From assembly GCA_949288405.1 (NCBI GenBank), contig CASEKM010000086.1, positions 1 through 7,187 on the forward strand: a stretch of 7,187 nt of DNA, in the 5' to 3' direction. Made by a program: the position numbers and the translations under genes. The notes beneath the pieces are model-generated. The model had not been told where the DNA came from, did no database searches, and worked only from the letters and a program-made list of their open reading frames with translations. Each line of letters opens with the position of its first letter. The stretch's first letter is position 1. The DNA comes from an uncultured bacterium. GTDB lineage: Bacteria > Bacillota > Clostridia > Oscillospirales > Oscillospiraceae. Of the stretch, positions 1 to 5,705 are shown one piece after another.

Positions 1-1
1 G

Positions 2-268
2 CTCCGGGAGTGGCCGGTGAGCAGCCCGGTGGCCGCCGTCTCCGCGGGCATCGTGGGGGACGAGCCCATGCTGGACCTGTGCTATGAGGAGGACTCCTCT
101 GCCCAGGTGGACCTGAACTGCGTCATGGACGGCCAGGGCCGCCTCATCGAGATTCAGGGCACCGGCGAGGGCCGGCCCTTCACCCTGGAGGAGCAGCGGA
201 AGCTGGTGGAGCTGTGCGCCAAGGGCATCCGAGAGCTCCAGGCCGCCCAGAAGGCCGTTCTGGACTGA
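2..268 (+). CDS. rph: Ribonuclease PH, C-terminal part (5' end outside window)
   Basis: RNase PH is a phosphate-dependent 3'-to-5' exoribonuclease that trims tRNA 3' ends and other structured RNAs. Only the last 88 residues are present; the frame is open from base 2, so the gene starts upstream. Visible family signatures are VAAVSAGIV, DLCYEEDSSAQVDLN (the conserved acidic EDS...D region near the active site), and IEIQGTGEGRPFT, followed by the usual C-terminal helix ending in AAQKAVLD. The GTG at 17 is an internal valine codon, not a start, because family similarity continues upstream of it (LREWPVSSPVAAV). The stop at 266-268 is 13 bases before the next start. In Firmicutes rph commonly sits next to rdgB; here a small membrane-protein gene lies between them. 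Identification is secure; the catalytic N-terminal half cannot be judged. Confidence 0.95.
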   Translation, partial: LREWPVSSPVAAVSAGIVGDEPMLDLCYEEDSSAQVDLNCVMDGQGRLIEIQGTGEGRPFTLEEQRKLVELCAKGIRELQAAQKAVLD

Positions 269-281
269 GGGGGGCGGGGAT

Positions 282-575
282 ATGGCACAGGCGTTTGAGG
301 CCATCATGCTCATCTGCTTCGGCATCTCCTGGCCCTTCAACATCGCAAAATCCCTGAAGTCCCGCACCGCCAAGGGGAAGAGCCTGCCCTTTGAGATCTG
401 CGTGGTGGTGGGCTATCTGTTCGGCATCGCCGGAAAATTCATCGGGGGGAACATTACCTATGTGCTGGCGGTGTACATCCTGGACATTCTGATGGTGAGC
501 ACGGACATCGTTCTCACCTGCCGCAACCGCCGCCTGGACCGCCTGGCGGCTGAGAGAGAGGGGAGCGCTGTATGA
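282..575 (+). CDS. Small three-helix membrane protein, SemiSWEET/PQ-loop-like
   Basis: This 97-residue protein appears to have three transmembrane segments, at about residues 5-24, 36-54 and 57-78, followed by a basic, charged tail (RNRRLDRLAAEREG). Segment one ends in GISWPFNIAKSLKSRTAKGKS, which resembles the PQ-loop/SWEET pattern of a proline in the first helix followed by a basic loop and a G-x-S turn. Here the motif reads P-F-N (residues 18-20) rather than P-Q. SemiSWEETs are three-helix units that dimerise to move sugars, but substrate and even transport activity are not shown by the sequence. The ATG follows a purine-rich GGGGGCGGGG ribosome binding site. The stop overlaps the rdgB start in an ATGA (572-575), implying translational coupling. 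It could also be an unrelated three-helix protein; family placement is moderate and function is inferred. Confidence 0.7.
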   Translation: MAQAFEAIMLICFGISWPFNIAKSLKSRTAKGKSLPFEICVVVGYLFGIAGKFIGGNITYVLAVYILDILMVSTDIVLTCRNRRLDRLAAEREGSAV

Positions 576-1179
576 CAAAACTGGTACTGGCCAGCAAGAA
601 CCAAAAGAAGCCCAAAAGAAGCTGGTGGAGATGAACGAGATCCTGTCCCACCTGGGCATTGAAGTGTGCTCTGAGGCGGAGGCCGGGGTGGACGTGGAGG
701 TGGAGGAGACCGGCACCACCTTCGAGGAGAACTCCCTGCTGAAGGCCGAGGCGGTGATGAAGGCCAGCGGCATGCCCGCCATCGCCGACGACTCCGGGCT
801 GTGTGTGGACGCCCTCAACGGGGCGCCGGGGGTGTACTCCGCCCGGTACGGCGGACCGGAGCTGGACGACACCGGCCGCTACCGCCTGCTGCTGGAGAAT
901 ATGCGGGGACAGACCCCCCGCACGGCCAAGTTCGTGTCGGTCATCACCTGCTGCTTCCCCAACGGGGACGTGATCTCCGCCCGGGGGGAGTGCCCCGGCA
1001 CCATCGCCTTCGCCCCCATGGGGGAGGGCGGCTTCGGGTACGACCCGGTGTTCTTCCTCCCCGGTCTGAAAAAGACCTTCGCCCAGCTCACGCCGGAGGA
1101 GAAAAACGCCGTCTCCCACCGGGGTAAGGCCCTGGAGGCCTTCCAGGTCAAGCTGGAGGAATACCTGAAGAAGAATTAG
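572..1179 (+). pseudogene. rdgB: XTP/dITP pyrophosphatase (RdgB/HAM1), frameshifted by an 11-bp tandem duplication
   Basis: RdgB hydrolyses non-canonical purine triphosphates (XTP, dITP, ITP) to monophosphates and keeps them out of DNA and RNA. The expected start, ATG 572, overlaps the upstream stop and gives MTKLVLASKNQKK, the canonical first strand and phosphate-binding loop. The next bases then leave frame and stop at TGA 632-634 after 20 codons. The cause is visible: CCAAAAGAAGC occurs twice in a row (601-611 and 612-622). Removing one copy gives NQKKLVEMNEILSHLG in one open frame. The rest is intact: TTFEENSLLKAEA, ADDSGLCVDAL with the catalytic aspartate, GAPGVYSARYGG, GFGYDPVF and the C-terminal SHRGKAL. 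Possible restarts (GTG 625 or ATG 631) would give 182-184 residues lacking the S-x-N-x-x-K loop, so activity is doubtful. Sequencing error is the main alternative to a real mutation. Confidence 0.88.
601..622 (+). repeat. Perfect 11-bp tandem duplication inside rdgB
   Basis: Two adjacent identical copies of CCAAAAGAAGC (601-611, 612-622). Because 11 is not a multiple of three, the second copy shifts rdgB out of frame. The repeat is A-rich within GC-rich coding sequence, the kind of site where slipped-strand replication can add or remove a unit. Confidence 0.95.
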
Positions 1180-1205
1180 AACTTAGGGGATAGAAATTAG
1201 GAATT

Positions 1206-1347
1206 GTCCGGCGTTGGGCGTGACGCGCTGGAGGGGCGGCAATCTGCTGCCCGCCAAGCCTTCCCCACAGGGGAAGCACCCTGTAGGGCGGGGGCTTGCC
1301 CCCGCCGCAAGAGAGGAATGCGTATCTGGGACGGTGGCCCGCCGGAC
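1206..1347. repeat. Palindrome-rich intergenic repeat, MITE-like, with 8-bp inverted ends
   Basis: The 204-base gap between rdgB and yhbY holds a GC-rich block with nested inverted repeats. The outer ends are perfect 8-bp inverted repeats, GTCCGGCG (1206-1213) and CGCCGGAC (1340-1347). Inside are three hairpins: GGGCGGCA/TGCTGCCC (1234-1241/1245-1252, one G-U pair), CTTCCCC/GGGGAAG (1260-1266/1270-1276) and GGCGGGGGC/GCCCCCGCC (1287-1295/1298-1306). It is flanked by AT-richer shoulders, with GAATTG present at both sides (1201-1206 and 1365-1370). None of the open frames across it resembles a protein. Similar GC-rich palindromic blocks are, from memory, widespread between genes in gut Oscillospirales genomes. 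No transposase is present, so any mobility would need one elsewhere. Exact boundaries and a target-site duplication are uncertain. Confidence 0.6.
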
Positions 1348-1383
1348 GAAACATCAGAAAACAAGAATTGAGGAATGGATCAC

Positions 1384-1713
1384 ATGGCAGAATTGACAAG
1401 CAAACAGCGGGCCCAGCTGCGGGGCCTGGCCAACAGCATCGACACCATTTTGATCATTGGCAAGGACGGCATCGGGGACAACCTGGTGAAGCAGGCCGAC
1501 GACGCCCTGGAGGCCCGGGAGCTCATCAAGGGCAAGGTGCTGGAGAACTCCCTCATGTCCGCCCGGGAGGCGGCGGAGGCCCTGGCCCCCCTCACCCGCA
1601 GCGAGGTGGTGCAGGTCATCGGAACAAAATTTGTCCTGTACCGTCCAAGCCATAAGAAGGATAAAAAGGACAAGATCGTTCTGGTGGAGAGCAAGGGGAA
1701 GAAACGGTCCTGA
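1384..1713 (+). CDS. yhbY: YhbY/CRM-family ribosome-associated RNA-binding protein
   Basis: This 109-residue protein matches the YhbY (CRM domain) family, which binds pre-50S ribosomal particles and helps large-subunit assembly. The opening LTSKQRAQLRGLANSIDTILIIGKDGI is the family hallmark; the GK-G turn (residues 26-29) forms the KH-like RNA-binding loop. It continues with the usual ALEARELIKGKVLEN strand-helix and ends in a lysine-rich tail (KKDKKDK, KGKKRS) that suits RNA contact. Length is typical. Two ATGs are available. ATG 1375 directly abuts GAGGA (1370-1374), leaving no spacing, whereas ATG 1384 lies nine bases beyond it, so 1384 is chosen. The gene sits between rdgB and nadD, a common Firmicutes order, and is separated from rdgB by the palindromic repeat. 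Identification is secure. Confidence 0.93.
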   Translation: MAELTSKQRAQLRGLANSIDTILIIGKDGIGDNLVKQADDALEARELIKGKVLENSLMSAREAAEALAPLTRSEVVQVIGTKFVLYRPSHKKDKKDKIVLVESKGKKRS

Positions 1714-1767
1714 GGGCCGGGCCCGGATTTTTGGACTGAATATTTGAAATAAGGTGGGATCAGGCCA

Positions 1768-2976
1768 ATGAAAATCGGTATTTACGGGGGAACCTTCAAC
1801 CCGCCCCACCTGGGGCACATGGCGGCGGCCCGGACGGCTGTGGACGCCCTGAAGCTGGACAAGCTGCTGCTCATGCCGGCGGCGGTGCCCCCCCATAAGA
1901 CGCTGCCGGAGAACACGCCGGACCAGGCGCACCGGCTGGCCATGGTGGAGCAGATGGCCGACGCCCTGGAGATGCCCGGTGTGGTGGAGGTGTCCACCCT
2001 GGAGCTGGAGCGGGAGGGGAAGAGCTACACCTCCGACACCCTGGAGGAGCTCCACCGCCGGTATCCCGGGGCGGAGCTGTGGCTGCTCATGGGGACGGAC
2101 ATGTTTCTCACCCTCCACCAGTGGCACGACGCTAAGACCATCCTGCGGCTGGCCAAGATCTGCGCCTTTGGCCGCACCGACCAGGACGGGGAGGCCGTCT
2201 TTGCGCCCCAGCGGGAGTTTTTAAAGAAGGAGTACCACGCCCAGACGGCGACCATCACCCTGCCCGGGCTGGTGGACGTGTCCTCCACCCAGCTGCGGGA
2301 GCTGCTGCAGCGGGGCCGGGGGGCGGAGTACCTGCTCCCGGCGGTCTACGGCTATATCCTGATGAACAAGCTCTATGGGACCGACGTCCGGCTGAAGCAT
2401 CTGGAACTGCCTGAGCTGCGGGCCTGCTCCTACTCCATGATCCGCCACAAGCGGGTGGCCCATGTGATGGGGGTGGAAGAGGAGGCCGTCAAGCTGGCCA
2501 AATTCTGGGGCGCCGACCCGGAGCTGGCCCGCCACGCCGCTATTTTGCACGATTGTACCAAATACCTGGACCTGGATGCCCAGTTGAAATTGTGCCGGAA
2601 ATATGGTATTCCATTAGACGACCTGGAGCGCCAGGCAGTGAAGCTGCTCCACGCCAAGACCGGGGCCTGTATCGCCAGGTACGTTTTTGGGGAACCTGAC
2701 GAGGTATACGAGGCCATTTTGTGGCACACCACCGGAAAGGCGGACATGACCCTGCTGGACAAGGTCCTGTACATGGCGGACTACATAGAGCCCAACCGGG
2801 ACTTTGAAGGGGTGGACCGCCTGCGGGAGCTGGCCTACACCGACCTGGACCGGGCTATGCTCCTGGGGGTGGACGCCACCATCCGGGAGATGGAGGAGCG
2901 GGGCTATCTCATCCACACCAACACCCTCAGCGCCCGGCAGTGGCTGCTGGACCGGGGCGTGAAACTGAAGGAGTAA
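1768..2976 (+). CDS. nadD: Nicotinate-nucleotide adenylyltransferase fused to YqeK-type HD hydrolase
   Basis: This 402-residue protein joins two enzymes usually encoded by adjacent genes. Residues 1 to about 200 are NadD, which adenylates nicotinate mononucleotide to nicotinate adenine dinucleotide for NAD synthesis. They show GGTFNPPHLGH (7-17, the nucleotidyltransferase HxGH motif), PPHK (41-44), GTDMF (109-113) and the SSTQLR signature (172-177). Residues about 215-402 match YqeK, an HD-domain protein reported to hydrolyse Ap4A symmetrically to ADP. They show RVAH (229-232), the HD pair H261-D262 in ILHDCTKY, LHAKTGA (295-300), HTTG (320-323) and DKVLYMADYIEPNR (331-344). All metal-binding histidines and aspartates appear intact, and no stop or restart separates the halves. 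AAGGTGG lies about ten bases before the ATG. The stop is seven bases from the LCP start. Both activities are inferred from motifs. Confidence 0.93.
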   Translation: MKIGIYGGTFNPPHLGHMAAARTAVDALKLDKLLLMPAAVPPHKTLPENTPDQAHRLAMVEQMADALEMPGVVEVSTLELEREGKSYTSDTLEELHRRYPGAELWLLMGTDMFLTLHQWHDAKTILRLAKICAFGRTDQDGEAVFAPQREFLKKEYHAQTATITLPGLVDVSSTQLRELLQRGRGAEYLLPAVYGYILMNKLYGTDVRLKHLELPELRACSYSMIRHKRVAHVMGVEEEAVKLAKFWGADPELARHAAILHDCTKYLDLDAQLKLCRKYGIPLDDLERQAVKLLHAKTGACIARYVFGEPDEVYEAILWHTTGKADMTLLDKVLYMADYIEPNRDFEGVDRLRELAYTDLDRAMLLGVDATIREMEERGYLIHTNTLSARQWLLDRGVKLKE

Positions 2977-2983
2977 AGACCCA

Positions 2984-4666
2984 ATGAGCGGAAAAAGAGA
3001 GATCAAGGCGAACAAATCCCACCGGCAGTCCCCGGGCGGCCTGGCCGGCTGGTGGCGGCAGCACCGGGCCTGGGTGTCCGGGCTGGACCGGGGACAGAAG
3101 ATCAAATACCGCCTGTTTCAGGTGCTGGTTGCCGTCGCTGTGGCGGCCATCGCCCTGTGCCTGGCGGCCCGGGCCTGGATCCGGCTGCCCGACATCCCCA
3201 ACCTCCCCACGGGGACGGGGACCACAGAGAGCGGGGAGACCGGCTTTGAGGGAGCAGAGCTCCCGGAGGTGGCCAAGAGCGGCCGGAAGGACGGGGTGTA
3301 CACCTTCCTCCTGGTGGGACAGGACACCGGGGGCGGCGGCAACACGGATACCATGCTCCTGATCACCTTTGACAGCGTGAACAAGGAGGTCCACGGCATG
3401 AGCCTGCCCCGGGACACCATGATCAACAGCAGTCACTCCGGCGCGGGCCACCGGCTCAACGCGGTGTACAACTATAACAAGGGCAGCGACCCGGACACCC
3501 AGCTGGAGAAGGGCATGGCCGCCCTGAAAACCGAGGTGGGCAAGCTCACCGGTATTATTCCCGACTTCTATGTGGTGGTCCAGTGGGAGGCTGTGGGCGA
3601 GCTGGTGGAGGCCATCGGCGGGGTGAACTTCGACGTGCCCTTTGACATGGACTACGACGACCCCACTCCGGGACAGGACCTGCATATCCACCTGAAGGCC
3701 GGACAGCAGAAGCTCAACGGGGAGGACGCCATGGGCCTGATCCGCTGGCGGCACAACAACGACTACTCGGTGCAGTACCCCAACGGAGACCTGGGGCGGG
3801 TGCAGACCCAGCAGGCCTTCCTGAAGGCGGTAGCGGCGGAGTGCCTGAAGCCGGAGATCCTGCTGAAGGCCCCCAGCCTGGCCCAGATCTTCATTGAGCG
3901 GGTGAGCACCGACCTGTCCATCGGAAACATCCTGGCCTTTGCCCAGCTGGCGGCGGGGATGGACGCGGAGAACAATGTGAACTTCGTCACCATGCCCTGG
4001 GTGAGCGCCTACTACCCCGGCGTGTCCATGATCCTGCCCGACGTGGACGAGCTGGTGGAGGTCCTCAACGACGGCTTCAACCCCTATCAGAACGACATCC
4101 AGGAGAGCGACCTGTCGGTGCTCTACCGCAACAGTGACGGCAGCTATGGGGTCACCAGCGGCACGCTGCTGGACTCCTCCCTGTCCCGGCCCAGAGGGAG
4201 CGGGTCCTCCAGCTCCTCCGGCGGCGGCAGCTCCGGCGGCTCCTCCGGCGGTACGGCGGCAGAGGAGCCGGTGATCCAGGACCCGGTGGAGGACCCCAGC
4301 GGCTCCCAGGGGACGGACCCCGGGACCGGAACGGCGGGTGACCCCAGCGGCTCCCAGACGGGCGTGCCCGGCGGTGGGGAGACCGGCGGGGTGACAGATC
4401 CCTCCGGGTCCCAGACCACGGACCCCTCCGGCTCCGGCGGTCAGACACCGCCCCAGGAAGAGCCGGGCGGCGCCCAGACCGACCCCGGCAGCGGGGCGGG
4501 TGAGCCGGTCCAGCCCTCCGGCGGCGGCGAGACCGGCGGTCAGGACATCCCCCCGGCGGCAGAGGAGCCCCCCGCCCAGGATATTCTGGCCGGCGGCGGG
4601 GACGGCCTCACCGTGACCGCGCTGCCCGACTGGCTCAACCCCACCGGCATGGAGCCGGCGGCATAA
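2984..4666 (+). CDS. LCP (LytR-CpsA-Psr) family cell-wall protein with long Gly/Ser/Pro tail
   Basis: LCP proteins are membrane-anchored enzymes that attach wall teichoic acids or other glycopolymers to peptidoglycan from polyprenyl-phosphate carriers. This 560-residue member has a basic cytoplasmic N-terminus (1-41), one transmembrane helix (about 44-63) and an extracellular LCP domain (about 104-365). Motifs include FLLVGQD (108-114), NTDTMLL (120-126), SLPRDTM (140-146), HRLNAVY (156-162) and GRVQTQQAFL (271-280), which carry the conserved aspartates and arginines. From about residue 404 the protein becomes low-complexity, rich in G, S, P, T, D and E, with repeated DPSGSQ and GGGETGG units, and ends in DWLNPTGMEPAA. 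Such a tail may span the wall or act as a spacer. AAGGAG sits ten bases before the ATG, inside the nadD end. The exact polymer substrate cannot be told from sequence. Confidence 0.92.
   Translation: MSGKREIKANKSHRQSPGGLAGWWRQHRAWVSGLDRGQKIKYRLFQVLVAVAVAAIALCLAARAWIRLPDIPNLPTGTGTTESGETGFEGAELPEVAKSGRKDGVYTFLLVGQDTGGGGNTDTMLLITFDSVNKEVHGMSLPRDTMINSSHSGAGHRLNAVYNYNKGSDPDTQLEKGMAALKTEVGKLTGIIPDFYVVVQWEAVGELVEAIGGVNFDVPFDMDYDDPTPGQDLHIHLKAGQQKLNGEDAMGLIRWRHNNDYSVQYPNGDLGRVQTQQAFLKAVAAECLKPEILLKAPSLAQIFIERVSTDLSIGNILAFAQLAAGMDAENNVNFVTMPWVSAYYPGVSMILPDVDELVEVLNDGFNPYQNDIQESDLSVLYRNSDGSYGVTSGTLLDSSLSRPRGSGSSSSSGGGSSGGSSGGTAAEEPVIQDPVEDPSGSQGTDPGTGTAGDPSGSQTGVPGGGETGGVTDPSGSQTTDPSGSGGQTPPQEEPGGAQTDPGSGAGEPVQPSGGGETGGQDIPPAAEEPPAQDILAGGGDGLTVTALPDWLNPTGMEPAA
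4292..4435 (+). repeat. DPSGS(Q) repeat units in the LCP tail
   Basis: Within the LCP tail, DPSGSQ occurs at residues 437-442, 453-458 and 472-477, with a shorter DPSGS at 480-484. The first two copies share the same 18 bases (from 4292 and 4340), while the later copies use different synonymous codons. GGGETGG recurs at residues 463-469 and 513-519, and AAEEP at 425-429 and 525-529. Confidence 0.8.
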
Positions 4667-4778
4667 GACCGGGAGCCGCAGGGGCGCGCACTGTGCACCC
4701 CCGCCGCACGGCCGGCTGAAAACGTCAAGACCCATTCCCATACCACACACGACCGATAAAAAGAGAGGAGATTTGCCT

Positions 4779-5138
4779 GTGACATCCTATGAGAGCGCCA
4801 TGCTGCTGGCCAACACCTTGGACGGCAAGAAGGGGGAGGAGATCAAGGTCCTGAAGACCGAGGGCCTCACCACCCTGGCCGACTACTTTGTCATCTGCAC
4901 CGCCACCTCCACCACCCAGATCAAGGCCATGTCCGACGCCTGTGAGGAGGCTATGGAGAAAAACGGCGAGCGGGTCCACCACATCGAGGGGCACCGGGGC
5001 GGCACCTGGCTGCTCATGGACTTCTCCGCGGTGGTGGTCCACATCTTCATGGACGAGGCCCGGAAGTTCTATGACCTGGAGCGCCTGTGGGGGGACGCGG
5101 AGGAGATTCCCCTGGAGAAGCCTCAGGCGGCCCAGTGA
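4779..5138 (+). CDS. rsfS: Ribosomal silencing factor RsfS
   Basis: RsfS (formerly Iojap/YbeB) binds ribosomal protein L14 on the 50S subunit and blocks joining with 30S when nutrients are short. The 119-residue product shows the family core: LTTLADYFVICTATSTTQ (30-47), an acidic helix (CEEAMEKNGE) and the hallmark WLLMDFSAVVVHIF (77-90) plus EARKFYDLERLWGDA. Length is normal. Neither candidate start is ATG. TTG 4773 lies only two bases after AGGAG (4766-4770), while GTG 4779 lies eight bases after it, so GTG is preferred, giving MTSYESAMLLANTL. It follows the LCP gene by 112 bases without an obvious terminator and precedes a small DUF6440-like gene, so co-transcription with the operon is likely. 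rsfS downstream of nadD/yqeK and an LCP gene is a common Firmicutes arrangement. Identification is secure. Confidence 0.95.
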   Translation: MTSYESAMLLANTLDGKKGEEIKVLKTEGLTTLADYFVICTATSTTQIKAMSDACEEAMEKNGERVHHIEGHRGGTWLLMDFSAVVVHIFMDEARKFYDLERLWGDAEEIPLEKPQAAQ

Positions 5139-5168
5139 CCAGAGAGCTTGGAGAGGAGAAAAGCCGAA

Positions 5169-5360
5169 ATGGAGAAGGACCGGTTTCAGAAGGTTTATAG
5201 TCAGGGGATTCTCAATACAGTGGAAATTTGGGTGGATACGGAGACTGGCGTAAACTACATGTTTTGCGGCAGCGGAAACGCCGGGGGATTGACCCCTCTT
5301 CTGGACCGGGCTGGAAAGCCGGTCGTCACGGCGGTGGGCGGCGGCCCGGAGCATTCCTGA
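5169..5360 (+). CDS. Small DUF6440-family-like protein
   Basis: This 63-residue protein begins MEKDRFQKVYSQG and contains VDTETGVNYMF (22-32), then GNAGGLTPLLDRAGKPVV (36-53). That pattern (DRF..., D-x-ETGVNY, GGLTPLLD-x-x-GKPV) matches my recollection of the DUF6440 family, small uncharacterised proteins of Firmicutes. No transmembrane segment, signal peptide or catalytic motif is visible; the composition suggests a compact beta-rich cytosolic protein. The ATG at 5169 is preferred over TTG 5148 because AGGAGA (5154-5159) lies nine bases before it and because family similarity begins at this methionine. It starts 30 bases after rsfS and is the last gene before the valS promoter. Function is unknown. 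Confidence 0.8.
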   Translation: MEKDRFQKVYSQGILNTVEIWVDTETGVNYMFCGSGNAGGLTPLLDRAGKPVVTAVGGGPEHS

Positions 5361-5395
5361 GCGCCCGGTCCCAAGCGGAGGAGAGCGAAAACTCC

Positions 5396-5424
5396 TTGAC
5401 AACCGCCGGGAAATCCCATATAAT
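5396..5424 (+). promoter_or_regulatory. Consensus vegetative (sigma-A type) promoter for the valS unit
   Basis: A perfect -35 box TTGACA (5396-5401) and a perfect -10 box TATAAT (5419-5424) are separated by 17 bases, the optimal spacing. Transcription should start near 5431, just before the T-box leader. Full consensus fits a promoter whose output is controlled afterwards by attenuation. Confidence 0.9.
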
Positions 5425-5430
5425 TCATAT

Positions 5431-5693
5431 CTGAAATACCAGAAAAGCGATGCTGAGGAGGAGTATCCCGCCGCGGGCGGCCCAGAGAGGGGACGGACGG
5501 TGCAAGTCCCCCCGCCGGACGGGAGAAGGTGGCCTCAGAGCTCCGCCTCTGAACCTGGGAGAGAGCTCCCGGCAGTAGGGGGCGGCGGACCCCGCCGTTA
5601 CCGGGTTTGAGCGTCCCCCGCCGGGGGAAATTCAGGTGGTACCACGGACCCAATACGTTCGCCCTGAGCCTTTGGCTCAGGGCGATTTTTTTT
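5431..5693 (+). promoter_or_regulatory. T-box riboswitch, valine-specific, upstream of ycxB-like gene and valS
   Basis: T-box leaders bind a specific tRNA and permit transcription only when it is uncharged. Stem I is traceable: CTGAGG (5453-5458) pairs with CCTCAG (5533-5538). The AGTA loop-E strand (5462-5465) faces GAAGGTGG (5525-5532), and TCCCG (5466-5470) pairs with CGGGA (5520-5524). The apical part has the AGAGAG bulge (5484-5489) and GGTGCAAG distal loop, closed by GGGGAC/GTCCCC. In the usual GAA-N-specifier-purine context the specifier is GTG at 5529-5531, a valine codon. The T-box sequence is CAGGTGGTACCACGG (5633-5647); its TGGT would pair with an ACCA tRNA end. CAGG can pair with CCTG (5663-5666), and ACG with CGT, to form the antiterminator instead of the terminator. 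The start is approximate. Confidence 0.93.
5660..5693 (+). terminator. Intrinsic terminator of the T-box leader
   Basis: A perfect 11-bp stem, CGCCCTGAGCC (5660-5670) and GGCTCAGGGCG (5674-5684), has a TTT loop and is followed by A and eight T residues (5686-5693). Its 5' arm overlaps the bases needed for the antiterminator, so the two structures exclude each other. Confidence 0.95.
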
Positions 5694-5705
5694 GGAGGAA
5701 GCAGT

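Noticed and set aside
599..634. Programmed -1 frameshifting to rescue rdgB
   Set aside because: There is an AAAA run at 613-616, but no good X-XXY-YYZ slippery heptamer in the zero frame, and a shift there would still insert four extra residues (KPKK-like) in the phosphate-binding loop. A plain tandem duplication explains the sequence better.
1214..1396. Open frame of 60 codons across the rdgB-yhbY gap
   Set aside because: It reads through the palindromic repeat and into yhbY in the wrong frame, with no ribosome binding site and no family resemblance.
1711..1735. Possible terminator after yhbY (GGGCCGGGCCCGG then TTTTT)
   Set aside because: The GC palindrome leaves almost no loop, the usable stem is only about three pairs, and the T run is five bases; nadD follows closely and is likely read through.
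4681..4702. Stem-like sequence between the LCP gene and rsfS (GGGG...GCACTGTGC...CCCC)
   Set aside because: The pairing is interrupted, the loop is a single base, and no T run follows, so it does not support a terminator or a defined RNA element.
2927..4750. 607-codon open frame on the - strand opposite the LCP gene
   Set aside because: It is a by-product of GC-rich third positions in the + strand gene; its composition is compositional noise (long A/G/R/H/V runs), it has no recognisable domain, and the + strand reading has clear LCP motifs.
5607..5705. Longer N-terminus for the YcxB-like protein starting at 5607
   Set aside because: That extension would be translated from the T-box antiterminator and terminator; a strong GGAGGA precedes ATG 5706, where family similarity begins.
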